A stretch of DNA of 64,000 nt from Nissolia schottii (GCA_003254905.1 QANU01085618.1:92467-156466); one strand, 5' to 3'. Numbered from the stretch's first letter, positions 35,683 to 48,307 are shown. Numbers and translations are program-made. Notes: a model not told the origin generated them from the letters alone.

Positions 35683-38600
35683 ACTTTCATGAGTTGCTAC
35701 TGTTTTCAGGCATAGCTGATGTAAGAGCACAATACGCACTCAAATTTGTACTATATACGTATCTTTCTACTTCTATAATATATATATACACACACATGTG
35801 GACATGCGCGCAGTTGAAAAGCAGGAGCATACAAATTATATGCAGGTGCATCATGCAAATAAAAATGAAAATGTCTTCTTACATAGTTTATGTACAGTTG
35901 TTGAAATCAATATGCGGTAAACAATGTTTTAGATAAGTATAGATTTTAGGTATGTACAAATGTCGAACAGAAGCATTATTTTTTTTTTCACTATCAGTAT
36001 AAGATCTCTTCTTTGTTAACATTGCGTGTTCATTGTATACATTATCAGTGTAACTATATTTTTAAGTTAACATAAAGTTTTTAATATCTTATATAATTGA
36101 AATATACACTTGTTGAAGCTACATAATCATAACTTGACTTGATTTTGAGTCTTTAAATCTTTATGTATAAAATCGTATAATATTATTTATACACTAAAAA
36201 ATTTTGTGTGACTAACTCTCTTACTCATAAAAACAATAACATGTAATTCACTATAAAGAGAGAAAAAGTCTTTATGATAGACACTTAACTAATGTTTCTC
36301 ATAACTACATTTAACCTAAGGTGTTGTATTTATTACACGTGCCATAGACCAATATGTTAAGGATAAAACCAACAAAATTATCAATAATTTTTTGCATAAC
36401 CGTTTAAGCATTTTGAGAAAATTGTTATGCTTTAATAAGATAAGATAAAAGTTAGGACATCAACTAAATGGTGACACAAAGTACCATATATAAAGCAACC
36501 TTTTGATAGTTGGGTTAGCTTTTCAATATAAGAGAGAAGGAGCAAAGATAAGTGCTGTACAATATGTCATTCCACAATGATATCATATGAAGTCTTTGCA
36601 TTTTTCTATTAAATTCCACCCTCTTCATTTGTTTTCAAAAGTTTTGAAGCTTTTAAATTAAAATAAGAGGTCCATCTCATGACCTAATTGATTCGGTTAA
36701 TATGTGTCCTAAATTCCTAATTTTCTTATCCTAAGTAAAAAAGCAGAGAAAGGAATCCAATCAAAGGAGCCACTAAGAATCAGGTGAAGGCTATGGTGCG
36801 GTACAAACATGCACGCAAGCAAATGCTAATATATGTTGGTGGCCCCAAAGGCATGATGTGGTGCTATATCATGAAATTGTAAAGGCTGCTGCAACCAAAT
36901 TCTGGTTTTAGGTCAATGCTAGCTAGAGAAGAGAAAAACTTGATAAACTATAATACCATATAATATATGCAAGTGACACATTGCTCATCTATATATATCT
37001 ATGTATAAAATTGAAGTGCATTCACAAGTTGATGTGTTTTTAATAGAGGCTGAAAGATATTTTCAAAAGAGTTGTGTTATATGGAATTTTTTTTTTGGAC
37101 ATTGTATTAATTCACACTTAATCTATTATTGGATGAGATTTTAATAGAATTTTCATGTAGTGAAATTTTATCTAATAATAGATTGGGTGTAAACTAACAC
37201 GGTGTTTGACACTAAATAAATGTACGTAACATTTCTCAATTTTAGAATGAAGTATGTTATTTAAATTTCATTTTTTCACATGCATCCACTCACAAAATAT
37301 GTGGGACACACGACTTAATTATTTTTTCTCTTTACCCCGACCTCCTCTCTCTCTCTGTTGCTCCTCTCTCAAGGTGTTGGATATCCTTTTGCATCTTAGG
37401 GTTCAATTATCCTTTTACTTTGGATAATTAGGTTTATTGGTAAAATTTTTGTCCAACAAATAATTTTAGAGCAATGTCATAAGTTAGAATTTCTTGAGTA
37501 ACATTGAAGTGGTTGTTGAGTTTATTTTTACATATTATCCTGAAGATTCAATCGGCTTAACATTCCAACACACTTTGATCACGACGTCTTTAAAAAATGA
37601 GTTGTGTTATTTAGATTAATTATTTGTGAAATCTCGTGCTGATCACAATTGATCTACCATTGAATGAGATCTCAATGAGTTGTGATCTTACTAAAATCTT
37701 ATCCAATGATAAATAAATTATAAATTAACATAGTGTCTTACAAATAATGAATGAGTACATATAATGTTTCTGTTAAAAAAAAAAAAGTTTCCAACAACTA
37801 TAGCTTTGGCCTATATGTAATGTGACTTGCTTTCTCTCTCTAGATTCCTTTCAACTTACTCATCGAAAAAAAAAAAAAAGAATCCTTTCAACTTGAAGCA
37901 TATATTCAATGCACGCATCCACTGTATTATCTTGTGATCAAACGTAACTTTGCTATTGGAAGAATGGGGTTGGAAAATATCAAACTCAAAAGCCATTTGT
38001 TATAGAGAACCAAACACTATACATGTTAATGACCGACTATAAAAAAAAAAAAAAACACTTCAATTGTTAATTGAAGGCTTGTGAAAGATTTAATATCTAA
38101 CATTAACCCAAGGTTTAAAAATTGTTAGTTGTAGCAGCATAAACTATGCTGCCTCTCTTTTAGTTTACTACTATTCGTACAATGCATGCGTCCGGACTTG
38201 TGTGGTTGAAACATCATCTTCTCATAAATATGTCATATAGTTATTACTTTCTCTCTTACTTTATATATAAGGATTAAAAATCTTCAGCAGCGACCATAGA
38301 TATCTCTAATAGAATCTTTAGTTCCTCGTTTGTCTCTACTTTTGATGGAATCAACCTAGCAAATACCGAATAATTACTACTATGAAAGGAAATCATTTTG
38401 GGTGCATGATGATGAAATCCACTTTGGCACTTGAGAAATCATTCCAACTATTTTATTTGTTATCTTAATTTTATGTTACATATACGAATCCCATAGTAAC
38501 TTGATACGCAGATGACTTGAAGATTTGAATGGTGAATGAATTCTTGTGTACAAATTTCCCATGATCAGGTTTTCTTAATTAGGTGACATGCAAGTTTCAA

Positions 38601-39322
38601 CCGAGGACATAATAGTTACAAGATAATTAATTAAGCTCCGAACCATAATGTCAGTTAGGAACTTAATTCGCTCACATGATTTGTTTATGTGCGAACTTTT
38701 ACTATTAATTAAAAATTTAGTATACTTTGTCTTCGGATTTCACATTCTTTATCAATGACGAAAATTTATAAATAACAAAGATATGTGAAATTTTCCCAAC
38801 AACTTTATACAAAAGCAACACTGCTCCGAATATTCCTATACGGATGCTCATTACAGGTCAATGTGACTTTTTGGCACATTGAAACCAAAAAGTCTTTTCT
38901 CTGGTAAAAAAGAAACCCAACTTGATAAGATATTAACCTTGAGTTTCTGTAGTTAACTCAAAAGAGAAGAAGCTGTAGCATGTGAGAGCCAACCAAATAG
39001 CTAGGAAACTGCCAAGTCAATCTTCTAATCTTTTGACATATTATAAGAATTATTATTATGAGACAGCATAAAGACAAGGGAGGAATTAATGCAGGTTTTC
39101 CCCTAATTAATAAAAGGATCTAGTTCACCCCACTAATTTTTTCTTTGCCTCTTACCATAGAAACTCAAGTCTCTATCCTAATCTGTATAATCTATGTACA
39201 CTGGGATCCTGTTTTAAGAATCTATGGAAATAGGAGGATAGTGATCCTCTTCTTTCCCTAGATCACATGATCAATGTTGTGTAACTGAAATATTGAATAA
39301 TTATCACTTGTAAGTGCTTCTG
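35683..39322. other. Long intergenic stretch between ALMT and the bHLH gene
   Basis: About 3.6 kb, AT-rich, with scattered A runs (37764-37785, 37866-37880, 38039-38055). A phrase like 'attggatgagattttaat' recurs in both orientations between 37120 and 37200 and near 37670-37730, hinting at small palindromic MITEs. No coding sequence was recognised. Confidence 0.5.
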
Positions 39323-42150
39323 TCATGGCCATGAGTAGTGGCACTTCTTCTTCTCTGGTAATTGTATGTTCAGTCCTGAAATGCTAGCATCACTAGCATT
39401 GAAATATTGCTTGTTATCTAAATCAATTTCAGGGTTGTCTTTCTGCTGTAGAAGACGGTCAAGGAACCAAAATACATCTATCCTTGTCACATTTCCTTCT
39501 GCCTGTAGCACAATGGAAACCAGTAATTTAGACTTAACAATAAATAAATAAATAATGAAAATAAAGAGAAAGGAAATGGAGTAAAACTACATTTTAGTCT
39601 TTGAAAAAAAACGCGATTTTAACAAATTGGTCCCTCAAAGAAAAGTCGGATTTTAACATATTCTTTTTCTCAGGGACTAATGTCATTAATGTGTACGTGA
39701 TTATTCTCTGCCAAACCAATCTATTAAGGCTTGATTGTTTGAACGACTAAAATGTAGTTTTCCTCTTTTAGTATCGCATTCAATTCAAGTGTTCAACTTA
39801 CCTCAACAATAAAGCGTGCCCATAGTTTTGTGTTCCTAACTTCCATCTTTGCTTTCAGGATATTCAGCCCAAGACCCTTAATTATGTCAGCTAACTCAAA
39901 GGAGAAGCTCTTCTCCTCGCAAAGTATCTGTTCCAAGGAATCAGTTGCCAAATGAATTCACTGTGGCATAGGTGTTTTTTTTTTTTTTTATAAAAGAAGA
40001 ATTGCATCGATAAGGGTAGAAGATAGATGCTAAAGGTGAGAGGATAAGAGATCCTCTGTGCAAGAACAATAGTAAACCAAAAAACTATCAATGAAGTAGG
40101 GCTTTCCAATCTCTCAACATGTCTCAGAAGAAAAGTCCATTATAGAGATTATGTGCTTTACACCAAATTGAAGCCATACCCTTAATCCTATCCCAAAGAA
40201 CAAGCTTATCAGAAGAAAAAAAGAGGATATCACATTATATGCAAACATGACACACATTCTCATTCTCTAATCTTACCTCTATAAGCATTTGGCCAGGTTG
40301 GCTCATGTCCTCAACTATAATTGGCAACACCAATTTTTTGCTATCTTCTTGTGAAATCACTCCATTTGCTTGCTCAATTAGCTTTAACATCCAAACAAGT
40401 CCAATCACATCAGATACTAAATAATGAACACTGATATAGTTCATCTATTTTTTATTTTATTTAAGAAAGCAAAATAAGTTTGATTTGTTACCTTCGGATG
40501 TTGAGGTTCTTGTAGCATGTTTGCATAGTGGGTGGTGCTTGCCAAGAACTTCATGTATCTGATGCAGCACCCTAACAAATAATCAATGCTATACTGTTGC
40601 ACCAGAAAAACACATATCAATATACTGCTACCAACTTACCACGACATTATGCAGCAAAAGTTTCTATAACTAATGATATGAATAAATATAAGTGACAAAA
40701 ATCATAAAGGCTAAACAGGGAAAACTTTATGAAATTGGAAAATTTTGCATCACAGAGTAAATAAAAATTATTAGAAGCATAATTCTTAGTAAAGGTCAAT
40801 TAAGGACACATTCACCTTTTCAACTTCCTTGTCAGGGAGGAGCCCTCTCAACGCTTTAATGCTGTCTTGAATCCGCTGGCGGTCTTTCGGCCGAGGTCGA
40901 GTACTCCCCTCTGGCTTAGCCTTCTTCTTGACAGGCTTCTTCGGTTCCTCTGTCGCCTTTTTAGACTGCATAAGAGCAGTCTCCCCAAGCTGGATGCTAT
41001 GGCTATCATCCATACACAAGACATTCTTGCTTACAAGATTGTTTGTTTTGTCCAATTCAGAATTTCCCTGCATATTCGAGTTTCCTCTATTCTCAGGCCA
41101 AGCAAGATTTGTGTACTGCAACTGATTTCCATTCACATGTGAAAAATCCTCCATCATCTCATAATCAAAATAAGCATCATCCAAAGTGTTGTAATTTGGT
41201 TCAGCACTCAAAAGCTCATCAATTCCCAACTCTGAGAACAACCCCTTCAGTGTACTGATATCCAAATCTGATAGGAATTCAGCGTAGTCGCTATTGCCGG
41301 CGTCGCTCGTCGCTGGTGTGGACATGTTCGCCCAAAGATCATCACCTGGATCACTGCACAAATCAGGTTCCATGATTTCCAAGAGACTGTTCTCATAGCC
41401 ATTATCATGGATGGCTGCATATGTTCTGTTCCCTTCAGGCAAATCGGCCGCGAAACTACTACTGACAAAACCGAAAGAATCAGGATCAAATTCCATTGGT
41501 TCAGAAAGGGTGTTATCCAATGAACTTACTGTTCTGCAGGTAACACTGTTATCCTCTGGGGAAGGATCAAACCACTGGCAAAGATCATCCATGGAGCTGA
41601 ACTTCAAGAACGCTTCCGACATGTCAACCGGCTCTAAGTCCTTAGTGTTTGAACTTGATGAGAAATCAAATTCATCCACAGCACTAGCCTGAGAAGAAGA
41701 GTGTTGGATATCCAGTGAATTGACCATGCTGTACAATGAGGGCAATGATGAATCCTGAACAGTGAATTTGCTGCATGCAAATGCATTTTCAGGTAACAGT
41801 TGTTGCCCCAAGGAATCAAAAGAAGAAACTCCACCACTCCTTGCATCAAAATAAGGGTCTTGGCCAGTGAAGCTTTCCATCAAACAGTTGGGGCTCAAAA
41901 CCACATCATTGGTGCCATGATCCCTATCTGATAGCACAAATTGAGATTCTGTGGTAGCTTTCAATTGGCCACCATCTAGAGAAGAAGAATCTCCATGAAT
42001 TGAATCCATCCCTTCAGTGTTTTCACCATTCCAATCACATGAATTCTCAGAGCAAAAAGAAGCCAACAGCAGATTCAAGTCATAATTTTCAGAATCCATT
42101 GATGAAAATTCATTCCCTAAAGGCACACTCACATTATCATATATCTCCAT
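39323..42150 (-). CDS. LHW-like bHLH transcription factor (N-terminus not located)
   Basis: Five minus-strand exons, 42150-40816, 40593-40492, 40381-40277, 39927-39802 and 39502-39323, join in phase to 615 residues from the first ATG. The atypical bHLH (about 416-465) reads STRPRPKDRQRIQDSIKALR then YSIDYLLGCCIRYMKFL. It is followed by PIIVEDMSQPGQMLIEILCEE and a GLGLNILKAKMEVRN...WARFIVE block. This order is characteristic of the LONESOME HIGHWAY/bHLH155-157 group (subfamily XIII), nuclear regulators of vascular development that dimerise with other bHLH proteins. The basic region lacks the canonical His-Glu-Arg pattern, as in the family. The first part is acidic and Ser/Asn-rich. The frame is open upstream of the ATG to an acceptor-like site at 42203, so one or more further exons may precede it. 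I found no N-terminal bHLH-MYC domain within the window. Confidence 0.82.
39974..40215 (-). mobile_element. 5'-truncated LINE 3' end in bHLH intron 3
   Basis: The minus strand encodes 'LVLWDRIKGMASIWCKAHNL' and, after a stop, DMLRDWKALL, the recurrent C-terminal phrase of plant L1-like LINE ORF2. It is followed by a pyrimidine-rich 3' tail with 'ttggtttactattgttcttgc' and a poly(A) run (T run at 39974-39989 on the plus strand). The 5' part is missing, as usual for LINE copies. It lies in the same orientation as its host gene. Confidence 0.6.
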
Positions 42151-42154
42151 GAGA

Positions 42155-42240
42155 GTAATATTTTTTGTGTTTGCTCCAAAATATTCCAACCTCTTGCAGA
42201 ATCTGCAACAATGAGAGTATTATAGTCCATTAGCACATAG
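42155..42240 (-). repeat. Upstream-exon segment with a diverged copy at 44262-44345
   Basis: The sequence around 'tttgtgtttgctccaaa' and 'caacaatgagagtattatag' recurs 2.1 kb upstream in the same orientation as 'tttgtgtttgctccaaa' and 'caacaatatgagagagtat'. The copy here is the open extension of the bHLH first exon plus its acceptor-like site. Confidence 0.6.
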
Positions 42241-42829
42241 ATATGCATCCCTAGACAATATTTAAGATCTCTGAGTAATTACTATGCATAATTGGAAAAG
42301 ATCTAGAGAACTTTTCATTAAGATGATAACATGCTCAAAGATTATATTTTAATGCCAATGAATGACTTTTAGATGAGCATAAATGAAAAAATATTTTTTG
42401 CTATCTACAATTAAAAATTCTATCATGTGTATCACAATTTACTGTAGGAGAAATTACACTGACTCTTTAGCAAACTTATACCGGCTTCCCTTGAGATTTA
42501 CGTATTGATTATTACATAAAACTTTCTGCTATTTATGAAAAAATACATAGACAAATGATTTTTTTCTTTTTTATACATGAATCAAAAGACAAGATTTAGG
42601 TGACAAGGTTGTAGCTTTTTGAACTCATTGCATTCTTGATATGTAACATTAACATGGAGGTTTGTATTCAGAAACTTCAACTCTTCGTAATTCTATTGAA
42701 CAAAACAATTTTATCTTATCTCATTCCATAAAATGTAAGTTAAGAGTGGAGGTTGAGACATACTTCTTAATAGATATATAGAATTTGTCTTTTCTAGGGT
42801 AGAAATAAAATCTTAAATTATTTTTATAG
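42241..42829. other. AT-rich DNA upstream of the bHLH gene
   Basis: No gene or named repeat seen. It may contain the bHLH 5' leader or an intron. Confidence 0.4.
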
Positions 42830-43710
42830 CAATGCTATGTATAAGCCAAAAAGTATCTATCAATTGTTCATTAAATATTACAAATGTGTGAACTAACATT
42901 TTATACTATGATAACAAACATTACAAGACTGATGAACAAACATTTTCATGTATGAAAGTAAGATAAAACAAAATTTGTGACACATTAAATACTGAAAAAT
43001 AACTGCCGCACTCTCTCTCCTGCCCTCACTCACACTCTAAAACACATTCAGTCATGCTCTCTCGTAAACAAACATTTCAAAACAGTCATGCTCTCTCCTG
43101 CTTCCTTACTCACTCTATCATAAACAAACATTACACCATAAATAAACAAACATTACAACATGCTAAAATAAACATTACAATCTCATAAACAAATATTACA
43201 CTATACATGAACAAAACATTACACCACATAAAAATGAATAAATAAACAAACATTACATCACACAAAAATGAATAAATAAACAAACATTACAACACAAATA
43301 AACAAAAATTACACCAGGCAAAAACATTACAGAATTTATAGAAAAACATGGATAAGAGAAAAATGTCTTCATTTATGCTCTCCATAATGTCTTAAGAAGA
43401 AAAAAGCGAAGATGAACCCCAAAGAGTGGCCAAAACAAATAAAGAAACAAGAAAAGAAAAAAAAAAGGAACAAAAAAAGAGAAAATGGAAAAGAAGAAAA
43501 ACATAATAATGGAAAAAAAAAGTAATTGAAAGTGAAATAATTGAACAAAAATGAAAAGAGAGTGTGGTTGGAGTGAAAAAACAAAAAAGAAGGAAATGAG
43601 AAGGAGAAGAAAGTGAGTGAGTGAGAGTGGGTGGAGGAGAGAGAAAATCAATATTTAATGTTAGTAAACACTTTAAAGATATTTTTTAGTATACACAAAA
43701 CATTTCTCTT
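42830..43710. mobile_element. MITE-like element with 'aaacaaacattaca' repeats
   Basis: The ends are diverged inverted copies: 'gcaatgctatgtataagcca' on the left and, on the minus strand, 'gaaatgttttgtgtatacta' on the right, both followed by 'aaaa.tatct'. The interior holds about a dozen degenerate copies of '(a)taaacaaacattacac' (43100-43330), then an A/G-rich stretch with 'gagaaaaatgtcttc' and a 'gagtgagtgagagtgggtgg' block. A related element lies in the opposite orientation at 59228-60190. No coding capacity. Confidence 0.5.
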
Positions 43711-44350
43711 ATTTTTATACCAATCTCAAGATTAAACTTTTTAATACACGGAGAAGTATTTTTTGATAGATATACAAACCGCAAGGTTAATTTGTTATTT
43801 TGAGTGTAATTGTATTTAAAATAGAGCTCTTTTATCATTAAATTAAGAGTTTAATTGTTATTCAAAGTTGTTTTATATTATTGTTTAGTCAAATACAAAT
43901 GGAGCTATTAACTATCTTTGCCTATATAACGAGATTTGGTTGAATAAATGTTTAACAACACATAAATGGCAATTAAACTCGTCAATTACTTATGGAGAAA
44001 AGATGTGACCATCATTGTAATGTTATCAAGTGATACGTATATGTATGGTAGACTTTTAGATAAGGAGAACGCATTTTCTTTTTCATTTATATTATATTCT
44101 CATGATTATATCATAAATATTCATAAAAGCCATTGATCGACAATAATTGTAATTTGTAATCATTGAATTTGAGCATGTTACTATGGCAAATTCTATGGAT
44201 TGTTTTGGCTGGATTGTCTAGATCTTTATTAATTAATAGTGCATATGTGCAATACGAGTGTAGTATTTTGTGTTTGCTCCAAATACTCCAATCGATCTCC
44301 GCTGATTCGACAACAATATGAGAGAGTATTATAGCCTACTATGCGCTTGA
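43711..44350. other. Intergenic DNA with the second copy of the bHLH exon segment
   Basis: AT-rich. Positions 44262-44345 are the diverged duplicate of 42155-42240. On the minus strand it would read VFGANTKYYT against YFGANTKNIT in the bHLH gene. Nothing else recognised. Confidence 0.5.
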
Positions 44351-44620
44351 ATGGGTCCCACACGTCAAGGGTAAAATAAGAATATCACCTTCGGCCACCG
44401 AAGAAGCTTGGATCAGCGACATCTTCTCTGACGGCTCTAGAGTCTTATTACTTTTGCTTTGGTTTGGGCTTAAAGCCCAAATTTTGAGGTGGGCTAAGCT
44501 AAAGAAACTACCGGCCCAACTAAAAATAAGCAGCTCTATAAATTTAGTTGTTTTTTTCTTCAGAATTTCACAAACAATTTTGTTGAAGTTTCCTTTTTGT
44601 TGGTTACGAATCCAGTGGTC
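44351..44620 (+). promoter_or_regulatory. Promoter-like cluster of TGGGCY motifs with TATA box
   Basis: Within about 70 bp are the palindrome 'tgggcttaaagccca' (44465-44479), 'gtgggctaag' and 'cggcccaac', i.e. site II (TGGGCC/T) elements in both orientations. A TATA-like 'ctctataaattta' follows at about 44533. Such clusters are typical of promoters of plant housekeeping genes. No convincing coding sequence follows on the plus strand, so this may be a relic or serve a non-coding RNA. Confidence 0.35.
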
Positions 44621-46754
44621 ACCCAAACAAAATGCATATTGAATGTGCACCTTATTTCCACAGCATGGACCATTCAATTTCAATTTAGTGCAAACTTGAT
44701 ATGATGGCTATAAAGGAAGAAGGTTGGTTATTGTGCATAGTGGTTTAGGGTACCACTAAGCCAGTTGGAGGCCATTTAATTTTTTGAAAAATAGAAAAGC
44801 ATGTCGTGGGCTTCAAAAGGGAGAACTTTGCCTTTGAAGAAGTCCTATCTCACTCACTCGAATAAGACATCTTTCATTGAAAAGATGTATGTACTCTTGA
44901 CAGTATGTCATAGAAAAATAATTCACATGTGCGTAACATTATTGGCCGTAGATTCTCTATTTATTTTTTATTTTTGGCGAGGCTGATTCTCTATTTTCTC
45001 ACTAGTGTTTGACCAAAAATATTTATGACAATATTTTTAATATTTCTTGTATTATTTTATTATCATCATATTTTCTATTTTTAAGGATGTTGTAACAAAA
45101 CTGTGAAAATAATAACACAAAATCTGTACAGGACAAAGCATATTCCACACCGTCTTGTTGATCCATTGAAGAATTGGCTAAACGATTGTTCTCATCACCG
45201 AATGGCAAATGTTCGACCAAAAAAAAAAAGGCAAATGATAATTGTAAAACTTCCATTGTGAAAGTCAACAATCCCTCAGTCACTTTCATCATGGTGCCGG
45301 TACCAGTGAAAAATTAATATACCCGTCCAAAGATATAATATTTAAGTATTCAGATCAAATTAAAACTTAAATAAATAACCAAAGTTTCAGACTGTGGTCG
45401 TTAGACTGACATTTGTGCAGGTAAGGACATTCACGAGCATAGTACAATCAATAACACAACAAGGCGAGTTTTTTTATTATAATATTCATGTTATCAAAAT
45501 ATATTATCAAAATATCATTATTTTAAAATATTTTACAAGATTATATATGTTTTAGATAGTGTGACAGCGTCATGTAGGACTCAGCAAATCCTTTGGTGAC
45601 TTTGCCTACAACATGCCAACACGTTTGGCGATTTTTGTAAAGAACATGCCAACACATTTAACGATTTTGACTAGAAATTGTCAATGTATCTACCAACACT
45701 TCGCTAATTGGTTTGACATTTTTAAATGTAAGTCACCAACCGAATTGGTGATTTTGAATCCAACCCTATTAACCAAACCGCATTACCCTACTTAACTTCT
45801 TGTTTTTGTAAATGCATCTCACTCGCATGGACTCACTCATTCCAAAAATGAATTCCACAATTTAATCGTGTGGTTACCTTTTATATAGTAAGTTTATAAT
45901 TTATGTATCTGCATAGTAACACCTACCTAGGGATTTAATTAGAAAAATGTTAATAAAAATGTGTAATCATGAGCTGATGATGCTGGATTTCACATTCATA
46001 TTTTTTCATTTTTAATGTTTATTTCTTTTATAATTTGGAACTACACTCCAACATGTCAAACTGATTTTTAGCTTAATGTGTCATATAACCAGAAAAAATT
46101 CTCCTTACCATGTCTCTTAAAGGTATGTTTTGATCAATCCTCTTCCTTTGATTTTGATTTTGCTGTGAAATTTTGAATCAAAAGATTAAGTCTTTCTGAT
46201 TGTGACTCTATTATGGTGGGAGAAATGATTGAGATTTAGTACATTTGGTGAATTGGTTTAGGGTTTATGAGATTAAGTATTCAAATGTGATTAATACAAT
46301 TTGAATGAGGTAGTAAATTAGTTGAACTCAAACTGCTAATTGAAACTGACACTGAAGTTGAATTATCACTGTTGTTTTGCTCTCCTATTTATGGTGTGTT
46401 TCTTGTGGGGTTGTTGGTGTAGCTTTGGAGGGGTTGTATTTTTTTTTGTATGGCCTTGTTTATATGCTTTGGTCTTTCATCTGCTCTCTTGTTATATTAC
46501 AATCTTAGAGCCACTTCACAAAAGCTAAAGAACAAAAAATAATCTTCCATTGCTTGGTTGTTTTTTTTTGGTTTATTTTTCTGCTATATTTTGTTGCTTT
46601 CTATTACTACTTTGGCCTTCAACCCCTCACCCCTTTTTCTTGGGAACATGGTGAGTGTAAACCATCTTAAAAAAATGTGGGGATTTGCCCATGACAAAGC
46701 AAATGTTCCTAGAAAGAAAATAAAAATACTAAATGTTAGCCTTGTGGCAACCAA
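44621..46754. other. Intergenic DNA without recognisable genes
   Basis: AT-rich. A weak internal repetition around 45600-45760 ('aacatgccaacac.ttt..cgattttg', three degenerate units) is seen. Short frames here show no family features. Confidence 0.45.
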
Positions 46755-47013
46755 CACTTAAGAGGGGGGTGAATTGGGTGTTTGAAATTTTAATCTAACA
46801 TTAAGAAATTGTGTATTTTTCTGCATTTAAATATTGCTTGCAGCGGAATAAACAAACAAAGATGAAATCATTAAGAATAACCATAGTAAATTAAACTTGT
46901 AGTAACGTAGAGAGTAAGGAAAGAGAAAAGCAAACTCAAAAATTTATCTTAGTTTGGTCACCCCCTGTGGCCTACGTCCAGTCCCCAAGTAATCCACTTG
47001 AGTTTTTCCACTA
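46755..47013 (+). repeat. Retrotransposon LTR-like fragment, interrupted on its right by a CACTA end
   Basis: The text 'aagaggggggtgaattgggtg' ... 'gcagcggaataaacaaacaa' ... 'tttggtcaccccctgtggcc' ... 'ccccaagtaatccacttgag' is the style of a dispersed legume-like LTR. It breaks off exactly at 47013, where a CACTA terminus starts. Family assignment is by resemblance only. Confidence 0.4.
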
Positions 47014-47420
47014 CACTACAAGAAAAATTCTCATTACCGTCGGATTTTTTCTCGACTATCACTAGTTTTTTTGCTTTCCTTTGGACTTACCGTTGGAAAA
47101 TAGACTGATGGTGATAACTTCGAGGGCAACTTATTACCGTCGGGTCCATATAGCCGACGATAGTTAGCTCGACGATGACCGACGGTAATGGCGGTCCAAG
47201 GACAGTTCGTGTTGAACGGTTTACCTTCAAATGAAACCAACGGTAATGATATAAGTATTCTATTTCGTATACCGTTGGTTAATACCAACAGAAATTAAAT
47301 GATATTTATACTGATAATATTAACAATTTATTACGTATACCATTGGTTATTTCCGATAGAAATTGGATGATATATGTACATCTTGCGTTCAAATTATCGT
47401 CGACTATAGCCCACAACAAT
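47014..47420 (+). mobile_element. CACTA (En/Spm) element: left terminus and subterminal repeats
   Basis: It starts CACTACAAGAAAAATTC, the canonical CACTA terminal sequence, after the trimer cta. The next 350 bp are packed with copies of 'accgtcgg', 'accgttgg' and their complements ('ccgacggtaat', 'ccaacggtaat'), as expected of the subterminal repeats bound by the element's own protein. A matching right end with the same subterminal motif and a cta duplication was not found. Confidence 0.75.
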
Positions 47421-47429
47421 TATGAATAT

Positions 47430-47765
47430 TACCTGAACGGATGTCCCCCAGTAACTGCTGGAGACGATGGCCGGCCCGGTAAGCGAATGCCTTCTTCATA
47501 CCAGCTTCCTCAGAAGGATCATACTCAAAATGATCCTGAAAATACAAATATTAAAACATTAGTAATTAATTACATAAAGTAATTTATTTCAAGCCAAACT
47601 TATAAGACAAAAAAATTACCTTCCACAAATTGAACATGTGGTCCCTCTCCAGCCACTTGGAGACAATTCTATTATAGCATTTTTTAATGACCTTTGTCAC
47701 CGCGTGGCTTGGTATTCATTTTTTACAGCTCTTCTCATCCTCTGGGTTATTCATATTTTACAAGA
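47430..47765 (-). pseudogene. Plant transposase (Ptta/En/Spm-type) coding fragment
   Basis: The minus-strand translation gives 'VIKKCYNRIVSKWLERDHMF' then NLWK before a donor-like site. After an intron-like gap comes 'HFEYDPSEEAGMKKAFAYRA' followed by GHRLQQLLGD. This resembles a conserved part of proteins encoded by plant CACTA elements. It lies just inside the CACTA left end, which supports the assignment. The remainder of the gene is missing. Confidence 0.5.
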
Positions 47766-48244
47766 ATTGTGGAAGGAGAAATATGTATTTTTCTGAATGC
47801 CCCTTTTTCAAATCGTTGATTCTCTCTTCGCTTCTCAAATGATATGAAAGTTGACAGTTTTGCAACTATGCTATGCTGATTAAAAAAACTTACCTCTTTT
47901 ATTCAATCATATGACCATGGCTATAGAATTTGATTGGTCTTCAACCTAGCCTTGTTCTCCAGTCTTTCTGCCTTTATTGTGATCAATGTTCTTATGAACT
48001 GTACGAAACCTGTGGAGTCCTTAAAGTCTGGTTCTTTTGGGTTCTTAAGAGGTCAGGAAATGATTGTAATTGTATGTGATATTATAAAGAGATGTCACTA
48101 ATTTAATAACATATTTGAACTAATCATTGGGAGAAAGGAAAAATGTATTAATTTTCTTCTAGTAATTTCCATAAACAAGTGGTTGTTTGTTAATGCTTAT
48201 CACCATGAAAATTTCATCTGAATTTTCTTTCTAACTGCAAGCAG

Positions 48245-48307
48245 GGTGGAGATTTGCGATACTGCCAAAAGTGTTGTCAGGTTTGTAAGAGATGTGTTAT
48301 AAGAATG
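48245..48307 (+). pseudogene. Damaged DHHC palmitoyltransferase exon
   Basis: Between an acceptor (GCAAGCAG) and a donor (ATG/GTATGC), 21 codons read GGDLRYCQKC directly joined to CQVCKRCVIRM. In DHHC-type S-acyltransferases the cysteine-rich domain has a Lys/Pro/Arg/His-rich segment of about ten residues between CQKC and CRVCKRC; here it is absent without loss of frame. The following DHHC exon and other parts of the gene were not found nearby. It lies between CACTA ends, so it was probably captured by a transposon. Confidence 0.6.

Noticed and set aside
43369-43651. Phe/Leu-rich minus-strand frames
   Set aside because: They result from the A/G-rich interior of a MITE-like element.
44345-44380. 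snRNA-type upstream element 'gtcccacacgt'
   Set aside because: It only partly matches the plant snRNA USE, and no TATA box lies at the required spacing.
44339-44683. Minus-strand frame of 114 codons
   Set aside because: No family features. It overlaps the promoter-like cluster and the duplicated exon segment, and reads like chance.
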